Below, in pieces: positions 7,634-16,145 of a stretch of 49,126 nucleotides of DNA (its first letter is position 1; each line of letters begins with the position of its first letter). The translations under genes and the position numbers were made by a program. Source of the stretch: Kineococcus sp. TRM81007 (GTDB lineage Bacteria; Actinomycetota; Actinomycetes; Actinomycetales; Kineococcaceae); the NCBI RefSeq assembly GCF_022669155.1, contig NZ_JALBVB010000051.1, positions 1 through 49,126 of the forward strand, read 5' to 3'. The notes beneath the pieces are model-generated. The model was not told where the DNA came from. It saw only the letters and a list, made by a program, of their open reading frames with translations, and searched no databases.

Positions 7634-8403
7634 GCGCCCTCCCCCGTCCCCTCGCCGGCCCGCTCGTCGGCCCGCCCGCCGGCCGGAGCCCCGGACCGCT
7701 CCCCGCGTAACCCGGCGACGACCGCCACCAGGGCGGCGGCGACGACCGGCAGCCCCACCGGCACCACCGGCACGAGCAGCAGCGCCACCAGGGCGGCCAC
7801 CACCGCGACGGCCGCCGCCTGCCGCTGGCGCAGCCGCGGCCACAGCAGCGCCAGGAACGCCGCCGCGGCGGCCGCGTCCAGGCCCCACCGGCGCGGGTCG
7901 CCCAGCGCGTCGCCGAGCAGCGCCCCCGCGAGGGTGGCGAGGTTCCAGCCGGTGAAGACCGTCACCCCGGTCACCCAGAACCCGGTGCGGCGGGCGGTGT
8001 CCGTGGGCTGGGCCGCACCGACGGCGGTGGACTCGTCGATGGTCAGGTGTGCCGCGAGCAGCCGGCGCGCGCCGCGCACCCGCAGGAACGGGCCGACCTG
8101 CAGCCCGTAGAGGGCGTTGCGCACCCCCAGCAGCGAGGAGGCGGCCACCGCGGCGGCCACGCTGCCGCCGCCGCCGAGGACGCCGACGAGGGCGAACTGC
8201 GAACCCCCGCTGAAGATCAGCAGGGACGTGGCGCACGCCTGCAGGACGCTGAGGCCGTTCGCGACCGCCAGCGCCCCCAGGCTGACGCCGTACAGGGCGG
8301 TCGCCACCCCCACGGACAGCGCCTGCCGGCGCGCTGCGCGGACGGGGTCGGCGGGGGCCTGGTCGGTCCGGGCCGCAGCGGTCCGGGGCGGGTGAGCGGG
8401 CAC
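7630..8403 (-). CDS. azlC: AzlC family ABC-type/branched-chain amino acid permease
   Basis: A 257-residue multi-spanning membrane protein. The conserved AzlC core is visible: SVGVATALYGVSLGALA, LLIFSGGSQFALVGVL (the FSG-Q-F signature) and LLGVRNALYGLQV, followed by further hydrophobic helices and a hydrophilic Arg/Glu/Gly-rich tail. It forms an exporter with the coupled azlD product. The GTG start at 8403 has no strong Shine-Dalgarno; a near -10 sequence TAGAGC lies about eight bases upstream. The region between this gene and the DUF3017 gene (8404-8454) is only 51 bp. Confidence 0.9.
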   Translation of the reverse strand: MPAHPPRTAAARTDQAPADPVRAARRQALSVGVATALYGVSLGALAVANGLSVLQACATSLLIFSGGSQFALVGVLGGGGSVAAAVAASSLLGVRNALYGLQVGPFLRVRGARRLLAAHLTIDESTAVGAAQPTDTARRTGFWVTGVTVFTGWNLATLAGALLGDALGDPRRWGLDAAAAAAFLALLWPRLRQRQAAAVAVVAALVALLLVPVVPVGLPVVAAALVAVVAGLRGERSGAPAGGRADERAGEGTGEGA

Positions 8404-8454
8404 GCCCGACAGCTCTACCAGACGGCGCCTCGCACTGCGGCGGGCGCGGCGCGC

Positions 8455-8739
8455 TCAAGTGGTCGGCAACGTCCAGGTGAGCGCGGTGCACGCGGCCGCC
8501 AGCACGAGCAGCACGGTGGTGTCCACCGCCCGCGAGCGCACCGCGAGCGCACCGGCGACCCGCACGGGCAGCACCAGCCGCAGGACCGCGGCCACCGCCA
8601 GGTCGGCGCCGAGCAGCAGGCCACCGGCGACGGGCCCGGCGACGACGGTGAGGAGCAGCGCCAGCCCCGCCCCGGCCACGAGGGCGCCGAGCACCGCACC
8701 ACCGGGGGCGGGCGGGTGTCCTGGGGTCCCGGTCGGCAC
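8455..8739 (-). CDS. DUF3017-like small membrane protein
   Basis: A 94-residue protein with three hydrophobic segments (starting GGAVLGALVAGAGLALLLTV, then LAVAAVLRLVLPV and VLLVLAAACTALTW). Size, topology and position directly after purH fit the actinobacterial DUF3017 family, of unknown function. I favour GTG 8739 because TAGCGT (8752-8747) ends seven bases before it, predicting a leaderless message of its own; the alternative GTG at 8748 overlaps that hexamer. It lies 41 bases downstream of purH and may also be read from the purH transcript. Confidence 0.7.
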   Translation of the reverse strand: MPTGTPGHPPAPGGAVLGALVAGAGLALLLTVVAGPVAGGLLLGADLAVAAVLRLVLPVRVAGALAVRSRAVDTTVLLVLAAACTALTWTLPTT

Positions 8740-8746
8740 GGGGCGC

Positions 8747-8752
8747 ACGCTA
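8747..8752 (-). promoter_or_regulatory. -10 hexamer of the DUF3017 gene
   Basis: TAGCGT on the minus strand, seven bases before GTG 8739. It lies in the short purH-DUF3017 gap and decides the choice of start. Confidence 0.4.
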
Positions 8753-8780
8753 CCGACCGGGACCCGCGGCGGGGTGGACG

Positions 8781-10367
8781 TCAGTGCGCGAAGTGGCGCG
8801 CGCCGGTGAAGTACATCGTCACGCCGGCCTCGCGGGCGGCGGCGACGACCTCCTCGTCGCGGATGGAACCGCCCGGCTGCACGATCGCGCGCACCCCGGC
8901 GTCGAGGAGGATCCGCGCGCCGTCGGCGAAGGGGAAGAACGCGTCGGAGGCGGCCACCGCGCCGCGGGTGCGCTCCGCGCCGGCGCGCTCGACGGCCAGC
9001 CGGCACGAGTCCACCCGGTTGACCTGGCCCATGCCGACGCCGACGGAGGCGCCGTCCTTCGCGAGCAGGATCGCGTTGGAGCGCACGGAGCGCACCGCGC
9101 GCCAGGCGAACTCCAGGTCCGCCAGGGTCGCCTCGTCGGCGGCCTCGCCGGCGGCCAGCGCCCAGCCCGCCGGGGAGTCGCCGTCGGCGTCGATGCGGTC
9201 GAGGTCCTGCACGAGGACACCGCCGGAGACGGGGCGGGCCTCGGCGTCGGCGCGCGCGTACCCCTCGGGCAGCTGCAGCAGGCGCACGTTCTTCTTGCGT
9301 TGCAGCACCTCCAGGGCCTCCGGCTCGAAACCGGGCGCGACGACGACCTCGGTGAACACGTCGGCGACCTGCGACGCCATCGCGGCGGTGACGACGCGGT
9401 TGGCGGCGATGACGCCGCCGTAGGCGGACACCGGGTCGCACGCGTGGGCCTTGGCGTGGGCGTCGGCCACGTCGGTGCCGGTGGCGATGCCGCACGGGTT
9501 GGCGTGCTTGATGACGGCCACGGCCGGGGCGGTGAAGTCGAACGCGGCGCGCAGGGCGGCGTCGGCGTCGACGTAGTTGTTGTAGGACATGGCCTTGCCG
9601 TGCAGCTGGACGGCCTGGGCGATGCCGGGGCGGGCGGCGGGGTCGGCGTAGACGGCGGCGCGCTGGTGCGGGTTCTCGCCGTAGCGCAGCACCGAGGTGC
9701 GCTCCAGCGCGGTGCCGGTGACGGCGGGCCAGCCCTCGTCGCCCTCGTCGCCCTCGTCCAGGGTCTGCTGCGCGAACCAGCCGGCGACCGCGGTGTCGTA
9801 GGAGGCGGTGTGGGCGAACGCCTCCGCGGCCAGGCGGCGGCGCTGGGTGAGCGTGAACCCGCCGGCGCTCACGGCCTCGAGCACCGCGCCGTAGCGGGCG
9901 GGGTCGGTGACGACGGCGACGCTGGGGTGGTTCTTCGCGGCGGCCCGCACCATCGAGGGGCCGCCGATGTCGATCTGCTCGACGACGTCGTCGAACCCGG
10001 CGCCGGAGGCGACGGTCTGGCGGAACGGGTAGAGGTTCACCACGACGAGGTCGAACGGTTCCACCCCGAGGTCGGCGAGCTGGCGCACGTGCTCGGGCAG
10101 GCGGCGGTCGGCGAGGATCCCGGCGTGCACGCGCGGGTGCAGCGTCTTGACCCGCCCGTCCAGGCACTCGGGGAAGCCGGTCAGCTCCTCCACGGGCGTC
10201 ACCGGCACGCCGGCGGCGGCGATGCGCGAGGCGGTGGAGCCGGTGGAGACGATCGCCACGCCGGCGGCGTGCAGGCCGGTGGCGAGCTCCTCCAGGCCCG
10301 TCTTGTCGTAGACGCTGACGAGGGCGCGCTTCACGCTGCGGCGCTCGGCGGTCGGGTTCTCGGCCAT
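8781..10367 (-). CDS. purH: Bifunctional AICAR transformylase/IMP cyclohydrolase
   Basis: A 528-residue enzyme catalysing the last two steps of de novo IMP synthesis: formylation of AICAR with 10-formyl-THF, then ring closure. The N-terminal MGS-like cyclohydrolase domain (residues 12-145) has [13 protein letters not shown] and the signature [20 protein letters not shown]. The C-terminal transformylase domain has RYGENPHQ, the catalytic KHANPCG block, and PGGSIRD near the end. Full family length. The ATG at 10367 has a GAGAGGA Shine-Dalgarno-like stretch. It follows purN by 32 bases, so the two purine genes probably form one operon. Confidence 0.98.
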   Translation of the reverse strand: MAENPTAERRSVKRALVSVYDKTGLEELATGLHAAGVAIVSTGSTASRIAAAGVPVTPVEELTGFPECLDGRVKTLHPRVHAGILADRRLPEHVRQLADLGVEPFDLVVVNLYPFRQTVASGAGFDDVVEQIDIGGPSMVRAAAKNHPSVAVVTDPARYGAVLEAVSAGGFTLTQRRRLAAEAFAHTASYDTAVAGWFAQQTLDEGDEGDEGWPAVTGTALERTSVLRYGENPHQRAAVYADPAARPGIAQAVQLHGKAMSYNNYVDADAALRAAFDFTAPAVAVIKHANPCGIATGTDVADAHAKAHACDPVSAYGGVIAANRVVTAAMASQVADVFTEVVVAPGFEPEALEVLQRKKNVRLLQLPEGYARADAEARPVSGGVLVQDLDRIDADGDSPAGWALAAGEAADEATLADLEFAWRAVRSVRSNAILLAKDGASVGVGMGQVNRVDSCRLAVERAGAERTRGAVAASDAFFPFADGARILLDAGVRAIVQPGGSIRDEEVVAAAREAGVTMYFTGARHFAH

Positions 10368-10399
10368 CGGCTCGGGTCGTCCTCTCGGGGTGGGGCGGG

Positions 10400-10984
10400 T
10401 CAGCTCGGGCGGGTGGTGGGCAGCTCGCCGCGGGCGAGCCGGGCGACGACGTCGACGAGCAGGGCCCGCTCGGCGTCCTTGATGCGCTCGTGCAGGCTCG
10501 TCTCGTCGTCGTCGTCGAGGACGCGCACGGCGGCCTGGTCGAGGATCGGGCCGGTGTCCACGCCGGCGTCGACGAGGTGCACGGTGCAGCCGGTCACCTT
10601 GACGCCGTGGGCGAGGGCGTCGCGCACGCCGTGGGCGCCGGGGAACGACGGCAGCAGCGCGGGGTGGGTGTTGACGAGGCGGCCGCCGAAGGCGTCCAGC
10701 AGCGGGGCGCCGACGATGCGCATGAACCCGGCGAGCACCACGAGGTCCGGTGCGTGGGCGGCGACGGCGGCGGCCAGCGCCTCGTCCCAGGCGGCGCGGT
10801 CGGGGTGCTCGGCGGGCGGGACGGTGAACGTCGCGGCCCCGGCGGTGCGGGCGCGCTCCAGCGCGGCGGCGCCGGGCTTGTCGGAGCCGACGGCGACGAC
10901 GGTGAAGGCGTCCCCGCGGGCGTCGAGGAGCGCCTGGAGGGTGGACCCGGATCCGGAGGCGAGGACGACGACGCGCGCTGGCAC
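10400..10984 (-). CDS. purN: Phosphoribosylglycinamide formyltransferase
   Basis: A 194-residue GAR transformylase, step three of purine synthesis, using 10-formyl-THF. The phosphate-binding start [18 protein letters not shown] and the active-site segments [24 protein letters not shown] (catalytic Asn and His) and [10 protein letters not shown] (catalytic Asp) are all present. The GTG start at 10984 is eight bases after TATCGT, so the gene appears leaderless. It is the promoter-proximal gene of purN-purH(-DUF3017). Confidence 0.97.
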   Translation of the reverse strand: MPARVVVLASGSGSTLQALLDARGDAFTVVAVGSDKPGAAALERARTAGAATFTVPPAEHPDRAAWDEALAAAVAAHAPDLVVLAGFMRIVGAPLLDAFGGRLVNTHPALLPSFPGAHGVRDALAHGVKVTGCTVHLVDAGVDTGPILDQAAVRVLDDDDETSLHERIKDAERALLVDVVARLARGELPTTRPS

Positions 10985-10992
10985 GTGCGCAG

Positions 10993-10998
10993 ACGATA
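10993..10998 (-). promoter_or_regulatory. -10 hexamer of purN, leaderless
   Basis: TATCGT on the minus strand, eight bases before the purN GTG. The -35 region is GC-rich with no clear match. I see no folate or ZMP riboswitch in the short upstream gap. Confidence 0.5.
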
Positions 10999-11051
10999 GC
11001 CGTCGCGGCGGTGCGGGCCGGACGCCCGCCCGCGCGCGGACCGGTGGGTGG

Positions 11052-11067
11052 GGCCCGCGCGCGGGCC
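11052..11067 (-). terminator. GC palindrome after the DUF6350 gene
   Basis: GGCCCGCGCGCGGGCC is a perfect 16-bp palindrome 18 bases beyond the DUF6350 stop and upstream of the purN promoter. No T tract follows. It is plausibly a terminator separating DUF6350 from purNH, but sequence this GC-rich forms palindromes easily. Confidence 0.35.
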
Positions 11068-11084
11068 GGTGGGGCGGGGAGGGG

Positions 11085-12488
11085 TCAGGGGCGGGAGCGG
11101 CGCTCGGAGCGCTTCCGGCGGCCCCGGCGCCCGGTGCCGGGCTCGTCGCCGGGGCTCCCGCCCGGGTTCCCGGTGGGCTCCCCGGCGGCGCCCTCGCGGG
11201 GGCTCTCGCCGGAGCGCCGCCGCGAGCCGCTGCCGCCCCGCTGGGCGGCGGGGTTCAGGAACCCGCCGGCGGGGGCGGCGAGACCGGCGGGCAGGTCCGC
11301 GGGGACGCGGGTGCCGCGCCGCGCGGTCCAGGCGCGCTGCAGCAGCACCGCGAGCGCGCCGCCGGCGGCGACCTCCCCGGCCACGGCCAGGCCCGTCAGC
11401 AGCGGGTCCGGGCCGAGTTCGCTCATCCGGTCACGGCCCAGCGCCCCGGACGCCAGGGCGGCGAGCACCGCGACGGCGAGGCCGGTCAGCGCGCCGGTCG
11501 CGCCGGCCACGGCGAGGCGGCGCCCCGGCCCGGCGCCGGTGCGCGGGCGCCGCAGCAGCAGCGCGGCGGCCGCCCCGGCGAGCACCGGCAGCACCACCAC
11601 GAGCCACGTCGCGGCCGGGGTGGCCCCCGGCGGGGGCAGGGCGCCGAGCACGGGCACCGCGGGCAGCGTCTCCAGGGTCGTGCCGCCGGGCGCGACGGAG
11701 GTGGCGGTGCCGACGGCGAAGCCCGGGCCGGCGACCCAGGCGAGCGCCCACACCGCCAGGGTGGGCAGCAGCAGCAGCTGCGCCAGGGTCAGCAGCGTGC
11801 CGCCCAGCCAGCCGGGTTCCAGCGAGCGGTGCAGCAGCAGCACGTCGGCGCGGCCGTGCACGAGCGCGACGGCCACCACCAGCGAGCCCAGGGCCAGCAG
11901 CGCCGCCGTGCACGCCAGCGCCGGGCGCAGCGCAGCGGCCACGACGGCCGGCACCCGCGCCGGCAGGGCCGGCCGGTGGGCGCGCGCCCCGACGGCGAAG
12001 CCGACCGCCCCGACGGCGAGGCCGCCGAGGAGGGCGTGCAGGGGGCCGGCGGCGGCCACGCCGCTGCGGGTGACCAGGGCGAGCAGCAGCGCGAGGACGC
12101 CGTAGCCGCCGGCGAACACGGCCGCGCCGGGCCAGAACGGCACGTCGCGCTCGGCGTCGGCCTGGTCGCGCACCCACATCCGCACCGCCCGCGCCGCCGA
12201 GGCGACGGCGAGCAGCGTCACGCCCAGCGGGGCGACGGAGAGGGCGCCGCCGACGACGGCCACGGGGGCGCCGTGCCCGAGCAGCCACACGTCGGCGCCG
12301 ACGCGCACCACGGCCGCCAGGGAGGAGGTGGAGCGCACCGCGCCGAGCCACGCCACGAGCGTGAGCACGGCGACCGGCAGGAGCAGGGTCAGCACGGCGC
12401 GCACGGCCGCGGTGAGCAGCGGCAGCAGGTCGGCGGGGCTGGTGGGGGGCGGCGGGGTACCGGCGGGGCGGTCGACGAGCGTGGACAT
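11085..12488 (-). CDS. DUF6350 family polytopic membrane protein
   Basis: A 467-residue integral membrane protein. It has many hydrophobic helices (for example AVRAVLTLLLPVAVLTLVAWLGAV, LLAVASAARAVRMW, GGYGVLALLLALVTRSG) and a basic, Ser/Arg/Gly-rich cytoplasmic tail from about residue 420. Its position between sucD and purN is the usual place of this actinobacterial family. Its function is unknown; some members are annotated as cell-division PerM-like, which the sequence does not prove. I chose ATG 12488 because a GGGGGAG stretch lies about nine bases before it; ATG 12497 is the alternative. Confidence 0.8.
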   Translation of the reverse strand: MSTLVDRPAGTPPPPTSPADLLPLLTAAVRAVLTLLLPVAVLTLVAWLGAVRSTSSLAAVVRVGADVWLLGHGAPVAVVGGALSVAPLGVTLLAVASAARAVRMWVRDQADAERDVPFWPGAAVFAGGYGVLALLLALVTRSGVAAAGPLHALLGGLAVGAVGFAVGARAHRPALPARVPAVVAAALRPALACTAALLALGSLVVAVALVHGRADVLLLHRSLEPGWLGGTLLTLAQLLLLPTLAVWALAWVAGPGFAVGTATSVAPGGTTLETLPAVPVLGALPPPGATPAATWLVVVLPVLAGAAAALLLRRPRTGAGPGRRLAVAGATGALTGLAVAVLAALASGALGRDRMSELGPDPLLTGLAVAGEVAAGGALAVLLQRAWTARRGTRVPADLPAGLAAPAGGFLNPAAQRGGSGSRRRSGESPREGAAGEPTGNPGGSPGDEPGTGRRGRRKRSERRSRP

Positions 12489-12542
12489 CGTCCCCATGCT
12501 CCCCCGGCGGGCGGCCGACCGGCCCACGACGCGCCCGGTGCG

Positions 12543-12580
12543 CGCGAGGGCCCCCGCCGGTGGTGACCGGCGGGGGCCCT
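12543..12580 (-). terminator. Strong hairpin terminator after sucCD
   Basis: A perfect 17-bp stem with a 4-base loop (loop at 12560-12563), 29 bases beyond the sucD stop. There is no T tract. It should end the sucCD transcript ahead of the DUF6350 gene. Confidence 0.75.
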
Positions 12581-12609
12581 CGATCAGGCGGCGCGGGGCG
12601 CCGCGGGGG

Positions 12610-13515
12610 TCACTTCCCCAGGTTCTGGAAGATCTCCCGGGCCAGCTTCGCGGTCTCGCTGGGCGTCTTGCCGACCTTGACGCCGGCGGCCTCGAGGGCC
12701 TCCTGCTTGGCCTGCGCGGTGCCGGCGGAGCCGGACACGATGGCGCCGGCGTGGCCCATCGTCTTGCCCTCGGGCGCGGTGAACCCGGCGACGTAGCCGA
12801 CGACGGGCTTGGTGACGTTGGCCTCGATGAACTTGGCCGCGCGCTCCTCGGCGTCGCCGCCGATCTCGCCGATCATCACGATGACGTCGGTCTCCGGGTC
12901 GTCCTGGAACGCCTGGAGCGCGTCGATGTGCGTGGTGCCGATGACGGGGTCGCCGCCGATGCCCACGGCGGACGAGAAGCCGATGTCGCGCAGCTCGTAC
13001 ATCATCTGGTACGTCAGCGTGCCGGACTTGGAGACGAGGCCGATGCGGCCGGGCGGGGTGATGTCGGCGGGGATGATGCCGACGTTCGACTTGCCGGGGC
13101 TGATGAGGCCGGGGCAGTTCGGGCCGATGAGGCGCGTCTTGCCGCCGGCGGCGGCCAGCGCGTAGAACTCGGCGCTGTCGTGCACCGGCACGCCCTCGGT
13201 GATGACGACCACGAGGGGGGTCTCGGCCTCGATGGCCTCCACCGCGGCGGCCTTGGTGAACTTCGCCGGGACGAAGATCACGCTGACGTCGGCGCCGGTG
13301 GCCTCGCGGGCCTCGGCGACGGTGCCGAAGACGGGCACCTGCACGGGCGAGCCGTCCGCGCCGGTGAAGTCGACGCTCTGGCCGGCCTTGCTGGGGTTGA
13401 CGCCGCCGACGACGTTCGTGCCGGAGGCGAGCATCCGCTGGGTGTGCTTGCGCCCCTCGGAGCCGGTCATCCCCTGCACGAGGACCTTGCTGTCGGAGTT
13501 CAGGAAGATCGCCAC
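12610..13515 (-). CDS. sucD: Succinate-CoA ligase, alpha subunit
   Basis: A 301-residue subunit of the TCA-cycle enzyme that converts succinyl-CoA to succinate with ATP or GTP formation. The CoA-binding Rossmann domain (residues 5-100; [19 protein letters not shown]) is followed by the ligase domain. The phosphorylated active-site histidine lies in [11 protein letters not shown] near residue 247. [16 protein letters not shown] is also conserved. It starts at GTG 13515, three bases after the sucC stop, with GGAAAGG as Shine-Dalgarno inside the sucC end. Confidence 0.97.
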   Translation of the reverse strand: MAIFLNSDSKVLVQGMTGSEGRKHTQRMLASGTNVVGGVNPSKAGQSVDFTGADGSPVQVPVFGTVAEAREATGADVSVIFVPAKFTKAAAVEAIEAETPLVVVITEGVPVHDSAEFYALAAAGGKTRLIGPNCPGLISPGKSNVGIIPADITPPGRIGLVSKSGTLTYQMMYELRDIGFSSAVGIGGDPVIGTTHIDALQAFQDDPETDVIVMIGEIGGDAEERAAKFIEANVTKPVVGYVAGFTAPEGKTMGHAGAIVSGSAGTAQAKQEALEAAGVKVGKTPSETAKLAREIFQNLGK

Positions 13516-13518
13516 GGA

Positions 13519-14694
13519 TCAGGCCTTTCCGGTGCTCGCGAGTTCGGCGGCCTTGGCGGCCGCGCCGTCCATGGTGTCGACGACGGTCACCAGCGGGTGG
13601 TCCGCCTCGGCGAGGATGCGCCGGCCCTCCTCGACGTTGTTGCCGTCCAGGCGCACGACCAGCGGCTTGGTGGCCTCGTCGCCGAGGATGCCGAGCGCGG
13701 ACACGATGCCCTTGGCGACCTCGTCGCACGCGGTGATGCCGCCGAAGACGTTGACGAACACGCTCTTGACCTGCGCGTCGCCCAGGATGACGTCCAGGCC
13801 GTTGGCCATGACCTGCGCGGAGGCGCCGCCGCCGATGTCGAGGAAGTTCGCGGGCTTGACCCCGCCGAACCCCTCACCGGCGTAGGCGACGACGTCCAGG
13901 GTGCTCATGACGAGCCCGGCGCCGTTGCCGATGATCCCGACCTCGCCGTCGAGCTTGACGTAGTTGAGGTTCATCTCCTTCGCCTTGGCCTCCAGCGGGT
14001 CGGCCGCGGCGGCGTCGACGAGCTCGGCGTGGGCGGGGTGGCGGAAGTCGGCGTTCTCGTCGAGCGTGACCTTGCCGTCCAGGGCGATGACCTGCCCGTC
14101 CTCGGTGCGCACCAGCGGGTTGACCTCGACGAGGGTGGCGTCCTCGGCGGTGAACACGCCCCACAGCTTCTGCACGACGTCGGCGACGGCCTCGCGCAGC
14201 TCGGGCGCGAAGCCGGCCTTCTCCACGATCTCGGCGGCCTTGGCGGCGTCGATGCCGGTGCGGGCGTCCACGGGCACGCGGGCCAGCGCCTCGGGGCGCT
14301 CCACGGCCAGCTGCTCGATCTCCACGCCGCCCTCGACGCTGGCCATCGCCAGGTAGGTGCGGTTGGAGCGGTCGAGCAGGACGGAGAAGTAGAACTCCTC
14401 GGCGATCTTCGCGCCCTGGGCGATCATCACCTGGTGCACGGTGTGGCCCTTGATGTCCATGCCGAGGATCTCGCGGGCGCGCTCGGCGGCCTCGGCCGGG
14501 GAGTGGGCCAGCTTGACGCCGCCGGCCTTGCCGCGGCCACCGGTCTTCACCTGCGCCTTGACGACCACGGTGCCGCCGCCCATGCTCTCGGCCGCGGCCT
14601 GCGCCTCCTCCGGCGTCGTCGCGACCTTGCCGTCCAGGACGGGTACGCCGTGCGCCGCGAACAGGTCGCGCGCCTGGTACTCGAAGAGGTCCAC
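13519..14694 (-). CDS. sucC: Succinate-CoA ligase [ADP-forming], beta subunit
   Basis: A 391-residue subunit with an ATP-grasp domain ([20 protein letters not shown] start, [21 protein letters not shown] nucleotide-binding region cut here to its core) and a C-terminal CoA-ligase domain with [10 protein letters not shown] and [12 protein letters not shown]. Length is as expected. The GTG start at 14694 has GAGGAAG seven to eight bases upstream. It heads the sucC-sucD operon, which ends at the hairpin 12543-12580. Confidence 0.97.
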   Translation of the reverse strand: MDLFEYQARDLFAAHGVPVLDGKVATTPEEAQAAAESMGGGTVVVKAQVKTGGRGKAGGVKLAHSPAEAAERAREILGMDIKGHTVHQVMIAQGAKIAEEFYFSVLLDRSNRTYLAMASVEGGVEIEQLAVERPEALARVPVDARTGIDAAKAAEIVEKAGFAPELREAVADVVQKLWGVFTAEDATLVEVNPLVRTEDGQVIALDGKVTLDENADFRHPAHAELVDAAAADPLEAKAKEMNLNYVKLDGEVGIIGNGAGLVMSTLDVVAYAGEGFGGVKPANFLDIGGGASAQVMANGLDVILGDAQVKSVFVNVFGGITACDEVAKGIVSALGILGDEATKPLVVRLDGNNVEEGRRILAEADHPLVTVVDTMDGAAAKAAELASTGKA

Positions 14695-15015
14695 CAGTTC
14701 TTCCTCGTCTTCGTCGTCGGAAGTTCGTCGTGTCGCTGCCGACGAGCGCCCCGCGCAGGGCCCGCGTCGGCCGGCACCGGGCGTTCAGCACCCTAGTGCT
14801 CCCCCGCCGCGGGAGACCCGTCGGCGGGGATGACGCGGATCACACCACCCGCGGCGACCGGCGTCGCCGCCGGCGCGCTCGGCCTCGCCGCGCCGGCGGC
14901 CCGCGTGCGAGCATGGGGGCGCCCGGCCGGGCGGACGACCGGTCGCGGGCGGGGATCGAACCAGCAGGACCCGCGCGGGAACGGCCCCGAGGGGCCGGTG
15001 GACGCTGGAGGTCGC
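14695..15015. promoter_or_regulatory. 321-bp divergent intergenic region, sucC / ANTAR gene
   Basis: No credible gene is visible here. On the minus strand TAGGGT (14795-14790) is a possible sucC -10, leaving a leader of about 90 bases. A strong hairpin lies at 14802-14829: an 8-bp outer stem, a 4-bp inner stem, an AGA loop and one bulged T. On the plus strand the ANTAR gene has a good Shine-Dalgarno (GGAGG just before 15012), but I could not identify its promoter. Confidence 0.35.
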
Positions 15016-16131
15016 ATGGCGCAGCCGCACGAGCAGCCGACCCACGGGGCCGCGGGGGGTTTCACCCTCGACGTGGCCGGGGACCTGTGGCGCTTCTGCC
15101 CCGCCGCGCGCGAGGTCCTGCACCTGCCGCCGGAGGAGGACGTCACCACCACCGCGCGTCTGTGCGAGCACGTCGAGCCGCGGGACGCGCTGCGGCTGCG
15201 CGACGAGGTCGGCGCAGCCGCGCGCGAGGGCGTCCCGTTCGGCGTGCTGGTGTCCTTCGACGACGGCCGGGGCGGCAGGCGCTGGGCGACGGTGACGGGC
15301 GGGCCGGTCGAGCCGGGCGGGCCGGTGCGGGCCCTCGCCGGCCAGGTCGCCGACGTGACCGGCCCCCTGCTGCGGGACGTCAGCGAGGTGACCGCGGTGC
15401 ACCTGCGCACGGCGCTGGAGTCGCGGCAGGTGATCGACCAGGCCAAGGGCGCGCTGATGCTCGTGTACGGGATCGGCGCCGACGAGGCGTTCGAGCTGCT
15501 GCGGTGGAGCTCTCAGCACCGCAACGTGAAGCTGGCCGCCCTCGCCGAGCGCGTCACGGCGCTGTGCCGGGCCGGCGCGGACCTGCCGGCGACCGTGCGC
15601 GGTCGCCTCGACGACGTGCTGCAGACGACCTTCGCGCGCGAGGCCGGCGACACCGAGCCCGCCGGGGACGCGCCCGCCGGGGCGGAGGAGGCCGGTGGGC
15701 CGCAGCCGGGGGTGGTGGCCTCGCGCACGAGCGCCGGGGGGACGCCGGTGGTGCGGATCGGCGGTGACGTCGACCTGGCGTCGGCGGCGGCGTTCTCCGC
15801 GGCCGTCGTGGACGCCGTCGAGCACGCCCGGGCCCCGCGGCCGGTGGTGGTGGACCTGTCCGGCGTCGGCTACCTGGGGTCGGTGGGCGTCTCGGTGCTC
15901 ACGGGCGCCCACCGCCGCTGCGAGCGCGCCGGCACGCCGCTGCGGGTGGTGGTCGGGGCGCGCACCGACGTCCTGGACTTCCCCGGTCTGCGCCGGCTGA
16001 GCCTGCACGCCGACCTGACCTCGGCGCTGGCGCCGGGGGGCGCGGCGCCAGGGGCGCCCGGGGACGCGCCCGAGGGTGCGTCCGGGGGCGTGGACCTGCG
16101 CGAGCGGGCGGCGGTGCGCGGGCGGCGCTGA
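15016..16131 (+). CDS. PAS-like/ANTAR/STAS domain protein
   Basis: A 371-residue soluble signalling protein. Residues 15-118 form a PAS-like sensor (FTLDVAGDLWRFCPAAREVLHL; AGQVADVTG end). Residues 126-182 are an ANTAR RNA-binding domain (ALESRQVIDQAKGALMLVYG, AFELLRWSSQHRN). After an Ala/Gly-rich linker, residues 246-335 are a STAS domain with VRIGGDVDLASA and a serine-containing core (VVDLSGVGYLGSVGVSVLTG). ANTAR domains act as transcription antiterminators; STAS domains are anti-anti-sigma modules controlled by serine phosphorylation. Having both in one chain is unusual. ATG 15016 follows GGAGG. It converges with a SpoIIE/ATPase/STAS gene only 14 bp away, a plausible functional partner. 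Confidence 0.85.
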   Translation: MAQPHEQPTHGAAGGFTLDVAGDLWRFCPAAREVLHLPPEEDVTTTARLCEHVEPRDALRLRDEVGAAAREGVPFGVLVSFDDGRGGRRWATVTGGPVEPGGPVRALAGQVADVTGPLLRDVSEVTAVHLRTALESRQVIDQAKGALMLVYGIGADEAFELLRWSSQHRNVKLAALAERVTALCRAGADLPATVRGRLDDVLQTTFAREAGDTEPAGDAPAGAEEAGGPQPGVVASRTSAGGTPVVRIGGDVDLASAAAFSAAVVDAVEHARAPRPVVVDLSGVGYLGSVGVSVLTGAHRRCERAGTPLRVVVGARTDVLDFPGLRRLSLHADLTSALAPGGAAPGAPGDAPEGASGGVDLRERAAVRGRR

Positions 16132-16145
16132 CCCGGCCCGCCCGC

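Noticed and set aside
10985-11084. Folate or ZMP riboswitch before purN
   Set aside because: The gap is only 100 bp, purN looks leaderless, and none of the conserved riboswitch cores is visible.
8784-12566. Very long plus-strand open frame (1260 codons)
   Set aside because: It runs antisense through purH, purN and DUF6350, whose products are certain. Long antisense frames are routine at this GC content, and its predicted protein is a low-complexity Gly/Ala/Arg/Val chain.
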